Assembly (NCBI GenBank): GCA_012931725.1 | Contig: CM022946.1 | Coordinates: 139,390,603 to 139,454,602, forward strand | Reading direction: 5' to 3' | Length of the DNA: 64,000 bases | From: Litsea cubeba | Lineage: Eukaryota > Streptophyta > Magnoliopsida > Laurales > Lauraceae | Shown here: piece after piece, positions 42,770-55,048 of the stretch | Layout of the letters: every line of letters begins with the position of its first letter | Numbering within the stretch: the stretch's first letter is position 1 | The notes under the pieces: generated by a model | The model's database searches: none | What the model was told of the DNA's origin: nothing | The model's input: the letters and a program-made list of their open reading frames with translations, nothing else | Position numbers and translations under genes: made by a program

Positions 42770-45027
42770 ATGCCGAGAAGACCAGCTCGCCGTATTGGTG
42801 ACATCTCACATCCTACTGGTGGACGTGGTAGTACTTCTAGCGATCCATCTAGAGTGCGGGTGAAGGTTGGCGTTAGTAGACCTCCTCGCCGAGGTGTGCA
42901 TGCTACTACTTCGACCGCCGGCCGTCAACGGCCAACGGCGTCTGAACGAAGATGCAAATTACGGCAGGATCCACTGCCTGAGAGCTCTTCAGAGGATGAT
43001 TCCTCAGAGGATGAGGCAGGGCCGTCTAGTCCTCCCCAACCGTCCAGTACTCCGATTGCGCCAGTAGGGGAGGATGATTCCTCAGAGGACCAGGCACAGC
43101 CACCCAGTCCTCATGCCTCGGCAGCAGGGGATGGACCTATTCCAGGCGGTCCGGCTGACGAGTCCGTCCTTGTGAGTTTCAGGACTCACGTGGCCATATC
43201 CATATGGGACGGGGAGGTACACGTTCATTCTTTATATGTTCTAACTAATTCTTTATATAATACCAGATGCTAATGAAGATTTATACTATACTTGTAATGT
43301 GCAGGAACGTGGCCCTCTCAAATGTATCAGTCATTGGCCGCAGTTGAAGGACTGGTACATACCTCGGCCTGGAGATCGTCTTGATATTGAGGTGCCTATG
43401 TTTCGCGCTATCATAGAAGAGTCTGGATTGGCAGACCTGAGGCATTTCAGCTACAGATATATCTCCTGCCCCTTGGTCTCGAGCTTTGTGGAGAGATGGC
43501 AGCCCGAGACCAATACCTTCCACATGCCGTTTGGTGAGATGACGATCACATTAGATGATGTGAGTTCTCTACTCGGCATCCCAGTCACTGGACTTCCTGT
43601 CCACGTATCTGCTACTATAGGATTTACTGACCAAGTAGATCTACTCGAGCTAGGACTGGGTGTGGATATGGAATCTGCATCAGCCGAGTTGAACCTGGCA
43701 CGGGTGGGGTAGTGAGGATGGGGTGGATCCGACGGGTGTGCGGCGAAGTGACTCCCGCATCGTCGGTTGAGGAGGTAGAGTGTGCAGCCAGAGGATATCT
43801 TCTTCACCTGTTGGGCTGTACACTATTCACTGATAAGTCCGCCACGAGGGTTCCTGTCTACTACTTATCCTTATTGATGGACCTGCCACGGGTCCGTCAA
43901 TACGCATGGGGGGCTGCCGCACTTGCGTATCTGTATCGCCAGTTGGGGACCGCCACGAGGGCAGATGTGCGGCAGATTGCTGGATATTTGACACTTCTCA
44001 CGGTAAGAACGGTACATTTTATAGATTCATATACCTTTATCATTATAATTGATATAAGTACTGTATAATTATTAATATTTGTCATTTGTAGTCTTGGGTG
44101 TACGAGCACTTCCCATTCGCACGTCCTCCTGCACAATGGGGACACACCACAGGGATGCCTCTAGCAAGCCGCTGGAATCCTGGACAGGATTCCGGAAATG
44201 CCATTGAAAACATACAGCTGATGCGGGAGAGATTGGATGCCTTACACCCGAGTGAGGTGAGCACCCATTTGAGCGTTTTATGTTATATATTTCTGACTTT
44301 CTTTATTTTTTTCTTTTACGTTTTTGAAAAGGAGCATGTTTATTATATTAGTGACTTGTTTCGTTTACTTTGTGACAGATTGCTTGGGATCCGTATGCTA
44401 GTGTTAGGGCCCATCATCTACTACAGCAGATATCCTTCTTCTGTGGTTGCTTGAGATCCCTAGATGTCATTGAACCCTACCACCCACACAGGGTTCTTCG
44501 ACAATTCGGCTACGTACAGACCATCCCACCCGCACCTCTCGCCCCCATCCGTGCTACTCGGGGTAGTACTGCCGGTAAATACAAGGTCTCCTATACGTTT
44601 TCTGGATCAGTATTGGATTACTTGGGAGGATCATGTATTATCTATTGCACACCGCGGCCATCGTGCACATCATGCATGGGAGTGTTCGCGGGACTACCTC
44701 GATTGGTACACTAGGATATCTCACCCTCGTGTACAGAACCCCGCCCGCCATTCCCACTATGACCCTAATGAGGGTAGAGAGGACCCGACTCCGAGAACGG
44801 TGAGTGCATTGTAAACTATCTTATTTCGTACATTGTAGCAAGTATTGTTTAAAATTTACTATGACACATTCTATTGTCTCTTATAGGTCCTTCGAGCAAA
44901 GGATCATATTCGTGCCACGCTTGAACGAGGTGACCAGCCAGTTGACTTCTACCAGAGGGCACTGCAGACTTCCCTCGAGATTCTTGATGGCTTGCCGATG
45001 ACGTATCGTCGGCGTGCGCAACAATGA
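42770..45027 (+). pseudogene. PMD protein gene of MULE-2 (two frameshifts)
   Basis: Exons match MULE-1: 42770-43216, 43305-44002, 44092-44256, 44379-44799 and 44887-45027, all with consensus splice sites. The N-terminus MPRRPARR and the acidic Ser-rich stretch (SSSEDDSSEDEAG) are shared. PMD motifs are HWPQLKDWYIP, FVERWQPETNTFHMPFGEMT, LDDVSSLLGIPVTG, WGAAALAYLYRQL and FFCGCLRSLDVIEPYHP. Exon 2 is 1 nt short near 43703 (premature TAG at 43710-43712) and exon 4 is 1 nt long near 44598, each judged against MULE-1. The nonsense codon of MULE-1 is absent here, so the lesions are independent. The protein would be similar in length to the MULE-1 product. Confidence 0.85.
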
Positions 45028-45109
45028 CGCTCGGAGGACTTTTTGATAGCATGCTTTTGTTTTTGTATAAAGGATATTTTATTTTATTTTTTTTTATAGA
45101 GACTTGTGG

Positions 45110-45501
45110 GATGTGTAAGTATTTTTTTTTTCTGATGGAGGTGGGATATATATTAGCTTGCAGCTTCACCGTTGGAGAGTATCATTGGGTTACGTTCGCT
45201 TGTCCATTGAACAAGGCATTACCAGATGAATTCCTCAATCGTATGAAGAGTAAGTGGAGTATGATACATATGGGCATTAGAACCCCATAAAACACTGGTA
45301 TGGATTTCTAAAGCCCATATGTGTCAGAATCCACTTACCCTTCATACGATTGAGGAATTCATCTGGTAATGCCTTGTTCAATGGACAAGCGAACGTAACC
45401 CAATAATACTCTCCAACGGTGATACTGTAAGCTAAGATTGCTCCAGGCTCTTATGGAATTTTGGATTTGACAATGTATCCTTCTTTTCAGATGTGTAAGT
45501 A
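45110..45501. repeat. Foldback insert in MULE-2, possible captured coding fragment
   Basis: Arms of about 120 bp (about 45154-45284 and 45305-45434) are inverse copies with roughly 90% identity and a short loop. A 12-bp direct repeat GATGTGTAAGTA brackets the whole insert (45110-45121 and 45490-45501). One arm reads openly in protein terms (GEYYWVTFACPLNKALPDEF on minus; GEYHWVTFACPLNKALPDEF on plus). The protein is not recognised. MULE-1 lacks this insert. Confidence 0.8.
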
Positions 45502-45717
45502 ATTACAGAAAACAGTGTACTACAAACTGCCACATTTCAATCAATGAATATTGATTTTTGTACAAGAACTTGTTTGTTTTTGGAATTCTGGTTGTGAAAT
45601 TGTGATATATAGTTCATCTCAATTTTTTTTTAAAACATCTACATCCCTCTTCGAATTTGGATACAAATAGTTTCACTAGTCTAAGTTAATGCATGAATAA
45701 TCCACACATACCAATAA

Positions 45718-45940
45718 TGCACGGCCAACATATGCCGTGCAAATGCAATCTGTTCAGTATACATATGTCGTGCAGAACCATTCTGCTCGGCTAATATATA
45801 CCGAACAGATCCATTCTGCTCGGCTAATATATACCGAACAGATCTATTTATGTACGGAGAAATTGTACCGAGCAAATCCATTCTGCACAGCAACTGTTGT
45901 CCGTGCAGAATGGTTTCGCACATATACTTTGTGTGCCTTG
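45718..45940. repeat. MULE-2 palindrome array 2 (7 units)
   Basis: Units start at 45718, 45751, 45784, 45817, 45851, 45884 and 45917. Units 3 and 4 are identical (TGCTCGGCTAATATATACCG...). The array lies between the convergent stop codons at 45027 and 46117. Confidence 0.92.
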
Positions 45941-46116
45941 TCTTTGTGTGCCTTTTAATAGATGATTTATTGTATGATAGATTCGACAACCCACAATCAA
46001 CTAAGGAGGGTTATGATGGAATATAAAAAAAAAATAGGATGGAAAGCATAAGAGCTTGATTGCATTTCAACATCATTTCTTACAATTTGTTTACATCGAG
46101 TTCAAAGTACAAGAAA

Positions 46117-49080
46117 TTAATCACTGTCAATATTAACCGACTCGCGTGTTGCGACACTGTCTCCAATTATTTCTTTGAATCGCTCGATGTTCTGCGCATA
46201 TGGTAGTTGCCATCCGTCAGCATTAGGATGGTGGTGTCTATACCAATTTGTCGCAATGGGAGGAATGGGAGCCCCGGGTGTCATGAAGACTTGAACAAAA
46301 TGGTTACCATTGACAAAACCGATCGCGATAACTTTGCGATCAGAAGATGGAATCGGGGTTGATCTCAAAGGCAGGAAAGTAAGGCACTGTTGCAAAGAAA
46401 GATGGATCAATACAACATTATAATATGAAGCTACCAGATGACCCATGTCTGGCATTGTCATCCAACGAGCAAATGGAGGATGGCTATCGTAGTACGCCAA
46501 GGCATAATACAGTTCCCCAACCCTATCATCTCCGCCATATAGCAATGAATAATAATTTTGATGCCTCTGTAGTTCATTGCTTAAATCCAGTCTAACCTGC
46601 ATCCAACCATCCTCGCTCATTCCCAATAGACCAGCTACTGCTCTGAAACCACAGTTACCATCCGCCTCGACATCCTTAATAGTCTCGATATAGGGTCCTA
46701 ATGACTTAGGAAGTTGATGCTCGAACGTGCTTGAACGAGTGCGTCGAACACTTAATTTATCCTTCCCCTTCTGTGAATCTAGACTGTTGGTTCTCGATGG
46801 AACGGTAGCTTCGATCGAGAGTGCATACTCAAAAGCAGATGGTTCCCGACGCGTAGACCGATCCAACTTCTTCTTTTTCGAGGATGAACGACCCCGGGTG
46901 TTCAATTTAACATCCGGCTCAAGAAGAGAAGTAGATGACGGACACCCCAACTCTCTTAGTTTTTTCAATATTTGTATTTTACCAGCTTGATCGGTACTAT
47001 GAAATCTCTTATTGATCAATTCGAACTCGGAAGTGGTGGTTAATTCGGGGCCTGCATTCTCCTTAGTGGATTCTAAATTGAGCTTCCTCCAGTATTGATG
47101 GACACAACTCAGTGGTATTTGAGTGCCTTCCCTTATGTATTCGGCAATCTCGTGTGCACATGGTAACCCATGTGTCCGTCGAATTACGCACCCACATGCC
47201 AAGGAATCTGGACCAATATAACCAGCTCTGATCGACTCATTCAATATTATATCCAAAGCATTCCTTGATATGAATCCTCTCAACTCGCGAAACAGTGCAG
47301 GTTTGAACTTATGTTGCACGGTGTTCAAGCTCTTTTCAAATGAAGCCTTTATCTCCGTAAAGAGCAACTCAAGCAATGCATGGATAATCTGCCAGGACGA
47401 ATCAAAGCTACTGTTCGATGTGCCAAGGTGTCTCTTCAATTTTGCATGTGCACTCTCAGCCCTATTCGTAGTCATGTTTCCAAAGTGCATATGTCGATCC
47501 GTCCAAGCAGCTACAAATTGTTCCTTATGGTTATTCAACCATGATTTCTTCACATAATCAACGGCGTTTGGATACCCACAGAAATTCCGGTCCAATGCAC
47601 TTAAAAACTGAATGTAGTCATTTTCAGTGGGAGAGACTACCAACATGTTCCAACTAGATATAAACGCATCCCATCTGTCGTTGGTCTCAAAATACTTCTT
47701 ACAATTTGCCAATATGTTCCTAGAAATATGCCACCTGCATAACAAGCTTGCTGCATTCGGAAAGACAACGTGTATTGCATTGATGAGTGCTAACTCTCTA
47801 TCAGTTACAACGACACGGGGCATAATTCATCCATCCATCAATTCCTTAAGCCTCTCCAAAGCCCATCTGTAATTGGCCTCCCTCTCTGATTCAAGGTACA
47901 CAAAAGCAACGGCAAAAGTCAGTTGAGTGGATGTCACACCAACGATCTCAAGCAAGGGAACTCGATATCTATTAGTCTTGTACGTACAATCCATTATCAG
48001 AACTTCTGGAAATGCACGTAACAACTGAATAGATGATGGATGTGCCCAGAATAGGTCCATCGTAGCATCTGTAGCGGGGTTGCTAGTGTGATACTCAATG
48101 TAGTTGTTCTGCTCCAAATGCATCATGAGTTGTTGCATCTGTGATCGACCGGCCAACTCAGTCACCCTCCACTTCTGACGGGCATTGTAAATACTCTTCA
48201 TCGAACTAGTGTTGTGCACGTCCCTTTCTTGCAATGTACGAAGGATGTTCCTTGGCTTCACCATACTCTTCGACATATCAATCAAAACATTGAGTTCCTC
48301 CCCTGATAGCCTTCCAGCAAATGAATGCCCCTCGAGATGTTGTGCATTTGGATGATTGTGCAACCCACAAACCACTGTTAACATCCAATCATCATCATTT
48401 GCCAACTTTCGGCCCTTCAAAGCGAAAGGGCAATTACACTTCTTCGTTCCCGTTGCCTTATTAGGATTTCTCTTTTGAGGGACCTTCGATGGACCCTTAT
48501 AGCTTCCGCTTCTCTCACAAGATAACATTATTCTCGGCTTCCTACCATCTCCACCAGCATCTGAAGTTTTGATTACAATAACCAACCCATGTTTCTTTCC
48601 AACTTCCCTTGTCCATTGGATTAGGTCCTCTCGGCTTCTAAATATCATGTCAGTGGTGAAGACATTAGTAAAATCCATAGAGCACTCACTGGCACCGGTT
48701 GACTGAATCTCCTGAAAATATAATTGCTAAATATTAGTATATTAATGCACGAGACTATATGTTGTCCTTGTGAAATATGCTCGGTTTACTCATGCTGTGC
48801 AAAACATTTTTACACGGAATAAATACGCCGTGCTAAATGTTTTTGCACGGCATAAATTCTCGTGCAAAATACTTTTGCACGGAATAATTATTCCGTGCAA
48901 AATTATTTTGCACGTCATATTTATTCCGTGTAAAAATAGAATGTTTGATGCTATTTCGCCGTGCAATATTCACTTGCACGGCTCTGGTATACCGAACATG
49001 GCACGCGAATTTTAATTAAAATGCTGAAAACGAACTAAAATGTATACCTCCTCTGGATAGATCGTTAGTTGCTTGTCCAT
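46117..49080 (-). pseudogene. MURA transposase-SWIM-OTU protein of MULE-2, one in-frame stop
   Basis: Exon 1 is 49080-49048 (MDKQLTIYPEE, donor GTATAC); exon 2 runs 48711-46117, together about 875 codons. Domains: FAR1-like zinc region (CNCPFALKGRK, HNHPNAQHLEGH); MULE core with IMDCTYKTN, VTDRELALINA and TNRAESAHAKLK plus CRWH; SWIM finger CGCVIRRTHGLPCAHEI; basic linker (RSSSKKKKLDRS); OTU domain with catalytic-type Cys (DGNCGFRAVAG) and His (NGNHFVQVF). The only lesion seen is a TGA at 47824-47826, where MULE-1 has TGC. It is otherwise open, so it may be a recent pseudogene or a sequencing error. The transposase would cut and join element ends in the nucleus; the OTU part would act on ubiquitin-like conjugates if active. 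Confidence 0.9.
48745..48998. repeat. MULE-2 palindrome array 3 (8 units)
   Basis: Units start at 48745, 48778, 48811, 48844, 48876, 48909, 48942 and 48975. The last ends CCGAACA, inverse-related to the first unit of array 1, and lies 467 bp from the right end. The array is within intron 1 (49047-48712) of the transposase gene, as in MULE-1. Confidence 0.93.
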
Positions 49081-49465
49081 ATTGAAAATGCCTACTTCCA
49101 ATAGACAATGTGATGAAGGGAGATGAGTGCCTCCAATATCTTCAACCAAATGGATGAGACTTGAGCAAACTTTGTAAGAGTTGGAGAAGATGATGAGGAA
49201 GGAGATGAAGATCAATGGGGATGAATGAGTGCAGATGAATACTGTCGAACAGTGGATGTAATGGATAATTAAGATTAAGAAGAAGAAGAAGCAGAAAAAG
49301 AAGAAGAAGTGATGAGTAGAGAGGAGGGTAAGAAACGTAGGAGAAAGGAAGAGGTTGATGGTAAAGGGTGAGTTGGTCATTTGACCTTAGGGTATTTTGG
49401 TGATTAAAAAAAAATTAAAATGTGGGTGGATACAGCAATAATAGTGGGTGCATATAGAATCACTC

Positions 49466-49474
49466 TTCAGACTC
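49466..49474. repeat. 9-bp target duplication TTCAGACTC (right, MULE-2)
   Basis: Partner of 41945-41953. Confidence 0.9.
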
Positions 49475-49636
49475 AGACCGCTGTTTCTATTTCTAATTTC
49501 TTTCCTTCCAATCTCTATATAATCAATCAATCAATCAACAATAAAAGCCTGCCTTGAGCGGTCTCTTGAAGGTTGAAAAAGTGTAGAATTTCAAATTGCG
49601 AGGGTGAAAGTTTTGTGATTTGTGGTAGAGGAGGGT

Positions 49637-51364
49637 ATGAAGAAGACGAAGAGGCAAGCATTTGGAGTTGGTGCTGCAGGTGGTGTAGATTTCATCAGCA
49701 ATCTACCTGAAGATGTGATGAGTTCCATCCTGGCTCTTGTACCATTAAGAGATGCGGTTAGAACGAGCATTCTGTCAAAAGAATGGAGGGACAAATGGGT
49801 TACCATCCCTGATGTAGTTTTCAATAGGGATCACTTGATGAAATTATCAATGGTATAATGTGCCTCATAGTGTCTTCCACTATCAAGACTTGTGTCATTT
49901 GGAGTTGCTCAATTGCATATTGGAATTGCCTCCAACATTCAAAGGTTTCCGGTCCTCAATCTTGCTGCTAAAATCTCAAAAGATGATATTGAATGTCTGA
50001 TTTCAGAATGCCCTCTTCTAGAGTGGCTGAAACTTATAGCCTTTGTTTTTTATCAGTGTCCCAACATCCATGCTCCAAGTCTCCGTTACTTGGAGCTCGA
50101 CGGAGAATTTAAAGATGTTTCAATTCAAGCTTGTCCACTGTTGACTGATGTGTCTTTGCTTTCCGACATAGACCCCCCTTGGGGCAGGAGTGGTTTTGGA
50201 CCTAGCAGTCATATTTCGTTTATTGGGTGCTTGCAAGGGATTAAAAGTCTTAAATTGAAGAGCTTTTATCTGCAGGTAACAACAATGATTTTAGTTGGTT
50301 TTCATTCATGACTTTTATAGGACAAAAGCTACTATCTATTTATCGAATTTATTTAGATGGTCCTCCTCACAAACCATCATGAGCTTGAGATAGTAATAGC
50401 TGTCCATTTTGCAACCTCTTGATGACATGATAAAAAGGCAATAGTAATCACATGAAGTTGATAAAAAGGTGTACCATTACCATCAAGATGGAGAACCCAA
50501 AACATTGGTGTTTTTCTGTGGCCTTTTCAAAGTTTGAAATTCAATTCGTTTCATGCTAACAGTAACAGGAGCTGGTTTGACTTAAAAAAGCAGTCATTCC
50601 TATGGTAAATTGGAATGCATTTACTTTTGGTATAACTTAAAATCATTGATAATTTGCAATGCTTAAGACACTTTTGAAAGGTTTGAAACAAGTTTTTTCT
50701 ATGCATTGCTCCTTATAAAATCAAGTTAATCTATTCTCTGTTTTTTTTTTTGCCAGTATTTATGCGTTGGAATTGTACCAAAGACGCTTCCTGCAACGCT
50801 TGATCACCTACAGTACCTTGAAGTTCAATTACAGTTCAATTCAAAGGAGATTTTGGCCATTCTATGCATATTGAGAAGCTCCCCAAACTTGAAACAACTT
50901 AAAATCAAGGTGAGTTACATTTTAGGCATGGTTATCATGGGTTTTGATCTTGTTATGGTCTAAAATGCTCAATAATTATATGATTTCATGGGTCTGAGTT
51001 TGTTATTTGACTCTAGTATTGTGCAGATACAAAAGGGAAAAGAGATGGCCTATTGCGAGAAGAGGATGATATATCTGGAGTACAGGCTGAGCTGTGTGGT
51101 GTAAAAACACAGTCTAATTGTTTTTTAAGTCACCTCCATGCTGTGGAGATCATTGGAATCACCATCTTATCGGAATTGAAATTCATTAGATGCATACTCT
51201 CCAATGCCCCTGTGCTTGAGACAATGAATATTTATACCAATAGACATGTTGAAGCTGAAAAAGTATTAACAATTTTGGATGAGTTACTGCAATCTCAACG
51301 AGCTTCCACACAGGCTGATATTATATACTTGGGTCATTACAAAGAAAGTCAGTGGGAACATAAG
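49637..51364 (+). pseudogene. F-box/LRR protein gene, copy B (deletion and frameshift)
   Basis: Paralogue of the copy at 13219. Exon 1 is 49637-50275 (MKKTKRQAFG; F-box ISNLPEDVMSSIL, RTSILSKEWRDKW), exon 2 is 50757-50909 (LPATLDHLQYLEVQ, LRSSPNLKQLKIK), and exon 3 is 51027-51364 (NAPVLETMNIYTN, ILDELLQSQRAS). The reading frame passes the point where copy A is frameshifted, but a deletion of about 230 bp near 49847 then creates LMKLSMV-stop (TAA at 49856-49858). A further 9-bp in-frame loss follows near 49950. After the deletion, LRR sequence resumes (CPLLEWLKLIAF, LRYLELDGEF). There is no gypsy insertion here. The phase problem before exon 3 is the same as in copy A, so it predates the duplication. 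Confidence 0.85.
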
Positions 51365-52869
51365 GTAAATTTTCTTTCCCTCTTTTCATTTTTTTACTTA
51401 CTCTTTTTGATGTCTTAAAGAGGAGTATGAACACAAGTCTACATTTTTTGTGTGTACTTTCATCCAATCGTCATCAATTCATCATGATTTTATCTTTATC
51501 TTCATTCCATCGATCTCGGTGGGCTTAATGCATTTTACTCGAATAAAGAAACAAGCCATCTTCTTATTTAGGGCTATCATTGGGAGCTCACCCTCTTGCC
51601 ACTTTTTTCTATTTAAGGAAATGCTCTTTAGTTTCACTCTAAGATGTCTTTCCTCATTGCTTCCAATGTCTTAATTGGTTTTTTCCCCTTCTATTAGTTC
51701 TTTAAACCACCAATCCTTTGACTTATTGTACACAATTTCTAAAAATTGGATTGGACTTGTGAGCTTGATGTGGTTGAATTGAAATTGCTCCGTGTTGCAG
51801 TTTAGTCCTACTATAACTACTTACCATTATTTGAATAGTGTTTAATTGGGAGGCTAAACCACTTAACCATTACAATCTTCCTTTTTTCAAGAATCAATGA
51901 TATGTTTCGTTGTATCTACACATGCCGTTAATGTATCGGATTGGTTCCACATATTGACCAACTGAAAAACCAACACGGATCGGCACATATGACTAACTAC
52001 AAGGTGGATTGATGTATTTAATTTCGAGTTGCCCACTGTGTTAGCCGCATTTGGGACTCCCACTATTCAAAGTTTCGCCAAAAAAGATAGGAAAAAAAAT
52101 CATTGTTAGCTCGTGATAGCTATCAATTTGTGGGCCGCTTTAAAGGTTCAAGCTTAGAATTGAATATGATAGTGGATTCCATGCTCAGAATTAAGTTTAG
52201 GCCAGTTCCAAAATACGGCATAGGAGTTTAATGAGCTCGAGTCAGGCTAAGTGGACCCAAAAATTCGAGTAACATATAATTATTATGATTGTACATTATT
52301 TTTGTGTAGAATCTGGATCCCCGAGTGTCGTCTACATGCTTCCCATGAGTGGGATATATGAAACTCTATTGTGGGGCCCACCTATTGATAATTCTAACCA
52401 TTCAAAACGAGTGGTATCCCATCCAATGATGCATTCTGAAATTTACTTTAGCAGGATGTGATCTCATTGTAAGATTGGAATTGGATACATGATTGATAAT
52501 GTGATCCATTTGTAATATTTTACTTGATCTACACAAAAACTTGTTTGTATTTGAATATAACTAGGCTTGGATCTTAGTAAAATTTGAGTTTGAATAAGAG
52601 GTTAGATTGGGTGTACGAACTTAACCGCATCCTATATTAAAGGAACGTCTGTCATTAAAAAATAATAATAGTAAAGGAACGTCTTAAGTCATTTTATAGT
52701 TAGGAGTTTATTGCTTGCAATCTACTGAGAGTTGGTGCAGGACAAAGTCAACAAACCCATGGTCCATGGGTCAAGCAGCCTTTGGGACCAGCCCATTCAT
52801 GTTTCTTGCTTCATTTATTTTAATTATTTGGAGTTTTTGTTGAGTTATGCAAGTAGGGCCTGAAAACGT
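51365..52869. other. Non-coding 3' flank of F-box copy B
   Basis: Collinear with copy A 20183-20530 and 23666-24768; no gene seen. It lacks L1-A, whose empty site lies near 51715. Confidence 0.6.
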
Positions 52870-53206
52870 TGCAGATGCAGAAGGTAGAGAAGACAGAGAA
52901 GAGGAGGAAGAATAAGAAGAATGAGAGAAGATTATTTTATTGTAAAGATGATTCTCGGATAGATTACAGAAGGCTCTTCCTTTCTTTTACACACAAGACA
53001 ATGATTAGTTAAGACCCAGCCAACTAATTAAAGTTAAATCCAACACAGTCAGCAACCGACAACAATGAGAAGGTCATGATACAGAGTCAGTTAAATTCGT
53101 TATAACCTACTATTACTCAACACAGTGAGTTGGTAATTATGCCTCAGATGAATGTGACTTAGTACTGCTTTCCAACTCTGTCAGCTTCAAATGGTGTTTG
53201 TCATCA
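52870..53206 (-). repeat. LTR of the outer copia element, copy B
   Basis: Counterpart of 24769-25102. The minus strand starts TGATGACAAACACC just after a purine tract (GAGGGGACC) and ends TGCATCTGCA. Confidence 0.5.
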
Positions 53207-54366
53207 GGTCCCCTCAATCTAAGGGGACTGATAGTCACCATAAGTTTGTGTCGAAGAAGATGGAATATCTGAGGGTGAAGCCCTTTTTTAAAGATATCTG
53301 CCACCTGGTCCTGAGTGGAAGCGTACTTAACTTCGATGTATTTCCATTGGACTTTTTCTCTAATAAAGTGACAATCCACCTCTACATGCTTAGTTCTAGC
53401 ATGGAACTGTGGCTTAGATGCAATGTCAATGGCAGAGAGGTTATCAGTTACCACACCACACAACCGGATGGAGAGGAAGGTATATATGCAGGCCTTTTAA
53501 TAAGGTGCGAAGCCAAGAGATCTCTGCTGCCGTATGAGCTAGAGATCTGCACCCAGCTTCAGTTGAAGATCTGGCCACAATTGCCTGCTTTTTTGCACTC
53601 CAAGAGATTGGAGAATGACCACGAAAGACGCAATATCCAGAGGAGCCCTCTCCAGCTGTCATCATAATAAGCAATGATTTGAGGCTTTCCTATTTGAAGA
53701 TGAATTCCAAAAGCTGAGCAGCCGAAGTACCTTTTAGATATCTTAGAATTCGTTTCAGCACAGTGAAATGGATAGCTGTGGGTTGATGCATATGTTGAAT
53801 TGTGTCTAGCAATGGAGTCATCTGAATTGTGCTTCAACTTAAAAACCCATCTACACCCCACTAGATGCATAGATGGAGAAAAGGGAACAAGAGACCATGT
53901 CCCTTGTCTCCGTAAGGCAGATAATTCTTTTAACATAGCTTTTCTCCACACTTCGTGTTTGGAAGCTTCAGTGTAAGAGGTTGGTTCAATACTGTCATAG
54001 TAAGCATGAGAAGGCAGATGGACACTATGTTTTGAGGTTAAAAGAACCTTTTTTTTCTTTTTTTTTTACTGATGCCCATTTTGAACCTTGTAACCATGGG
54101 ATGGAAATAGGAGGAGCTTTAGGAGGAGGTAGAGGTGAAGCAACATCGGTGGTTGTAGAAATAGTAGAGGGAGTAGGGATGGCAATAGTATTAATGGGAC
54201 TAGGACTAGATGATGACCATGGTCCAGTAGAGGTACTAGTATGAGAAGGTGAACTAACCATGTTAGTAGTAGCTGGAGCAGTAGGTATGGGTGGGCATGG
54301 GTGAGGAGGACAATGGTGTGAAAGAGAAGGGACAAGGGGGAGAGACACTATAGGTGTACAGTCCAT
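53207..54366 (-). pseudogene. Outer copia remnant, copy B (RT core deleted)
   Basis: Minus frames give the RNase H end (VTDNLSAIDIASKPQFHART, HVEVDCHFIREKV; 53137-53463), mid RNase H (YCVFRGHSPISWSAKKQA, STEAGCRSLAHTAAEISW; 53444-53674), then WRKAMLKELSALRRQGTWSL and GCRWVFKLKHNSD (53800-53950), and the Pro/Ser-rich linker to 54366. Near 53798 the sequence jumps, relative to copy A, from the RT C-terminal part to its N-terminal part. About 720 bp of RT is missing, which spans the point where copy A carries the nested copia. The element is long dead. Confidence 0.78.
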
Positions 54367-54507
54367 AGATTTTGTTAAGTGTTTTAATGTTGACCATTAA
54401 AGTGTTTCTATGTTTGAGATTAGTGTTTTTATTTTTTTTTTATTTTTTTTATATAAGATTATGTATCCTCTTTTGAGAAAGGAATGATCAATGAAAAAGA
54501 ATATTTG

Positions 54508-54510
<3 letters not shown>

Positions 54511-54539
<29 letters not shown>
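54511..54539. repeat. Poly-C homopolymer, 29 bp
   Basis: Lies where copy A has only a (CT)n repeat (32406-32465). It is followed by a short CT repeat. Confidence 0.95.
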
Positions 54540-54541
<2 letters not shown>

Positions 54542-55048
54542 TCTCTCTCTCTCATGATGGGAATGGTGTGATTCCATTAGGTGTGAAGCCCAACAACATT
54601 AGACATGAAGCTTTGCAACTCTTCCCCTACCCGCTCCGGAGAGAATTGAGCTCGATCCTCCTGCCTTTGTAAATGAAGGAGCAAGTGTTTGATTGTCCAA
54701 AAGTTGTGACGTCCTAGTCATACTACCAGGGTCTTCCCAAGATGATTCCATAATCACAACATCACACTGCAATCCACTGGAAACTAGTAAAATAGAATAT
54801 TTACTTTCATTAAAATATTTTTCTGAAATTTTGCTAAATTATCATAACAAAATTCAGCTAGAGTAATGTAGGCTCTAATTAAAGTAATTAAGTCACACAC
54901 AAAATTTATTAACTAATGATAGGGTGTGGTTTGAACGAATATGGGCTGAAATTGTAGAAGTAATGGTATCGCTACTTATATGGCTGTGTGGAATCTTTGG
55001 GTTAGTTATAGGGCGAGGTCTTAACTTCATTTAAAACACTAATGGGAT

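Larger units (their letters stand above)
41954..49465 (+). mobile_element. MULE-2: second PMD/transposase-OTU Mutator-like element
   Basis: This 7512-bp relative of MULE-1 has the same gene order and orientation. Its terminal inverted repeat is about 45 bp (GATTCTATATGCACCCAC near each end). The 9-bp duplication TTCAGACTC and the empty site in copy A fix the ends. It inserted 43 bp downstream of the MULE-1 site in ancestral coordinates, about 160 bp upstream of the F-box ATG. It carries three palindrome arrays (42471-42692, 45718-45940, 48745-48998) and, uniquely, a 390-bp foldback between the PMD gene and the middle array. The leader has a triplicated GTCGTTCTCCTCCTCTCCAT (42090-42213). Confidence 0.95.

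Noticed and set aside
45681..45989. Open frame with repeated NGSVRYILAEQ peptides
   Set aside because: It is a translation of palindrome array 2; the same artefact occurs at 6502-6846 and 9516-9791.
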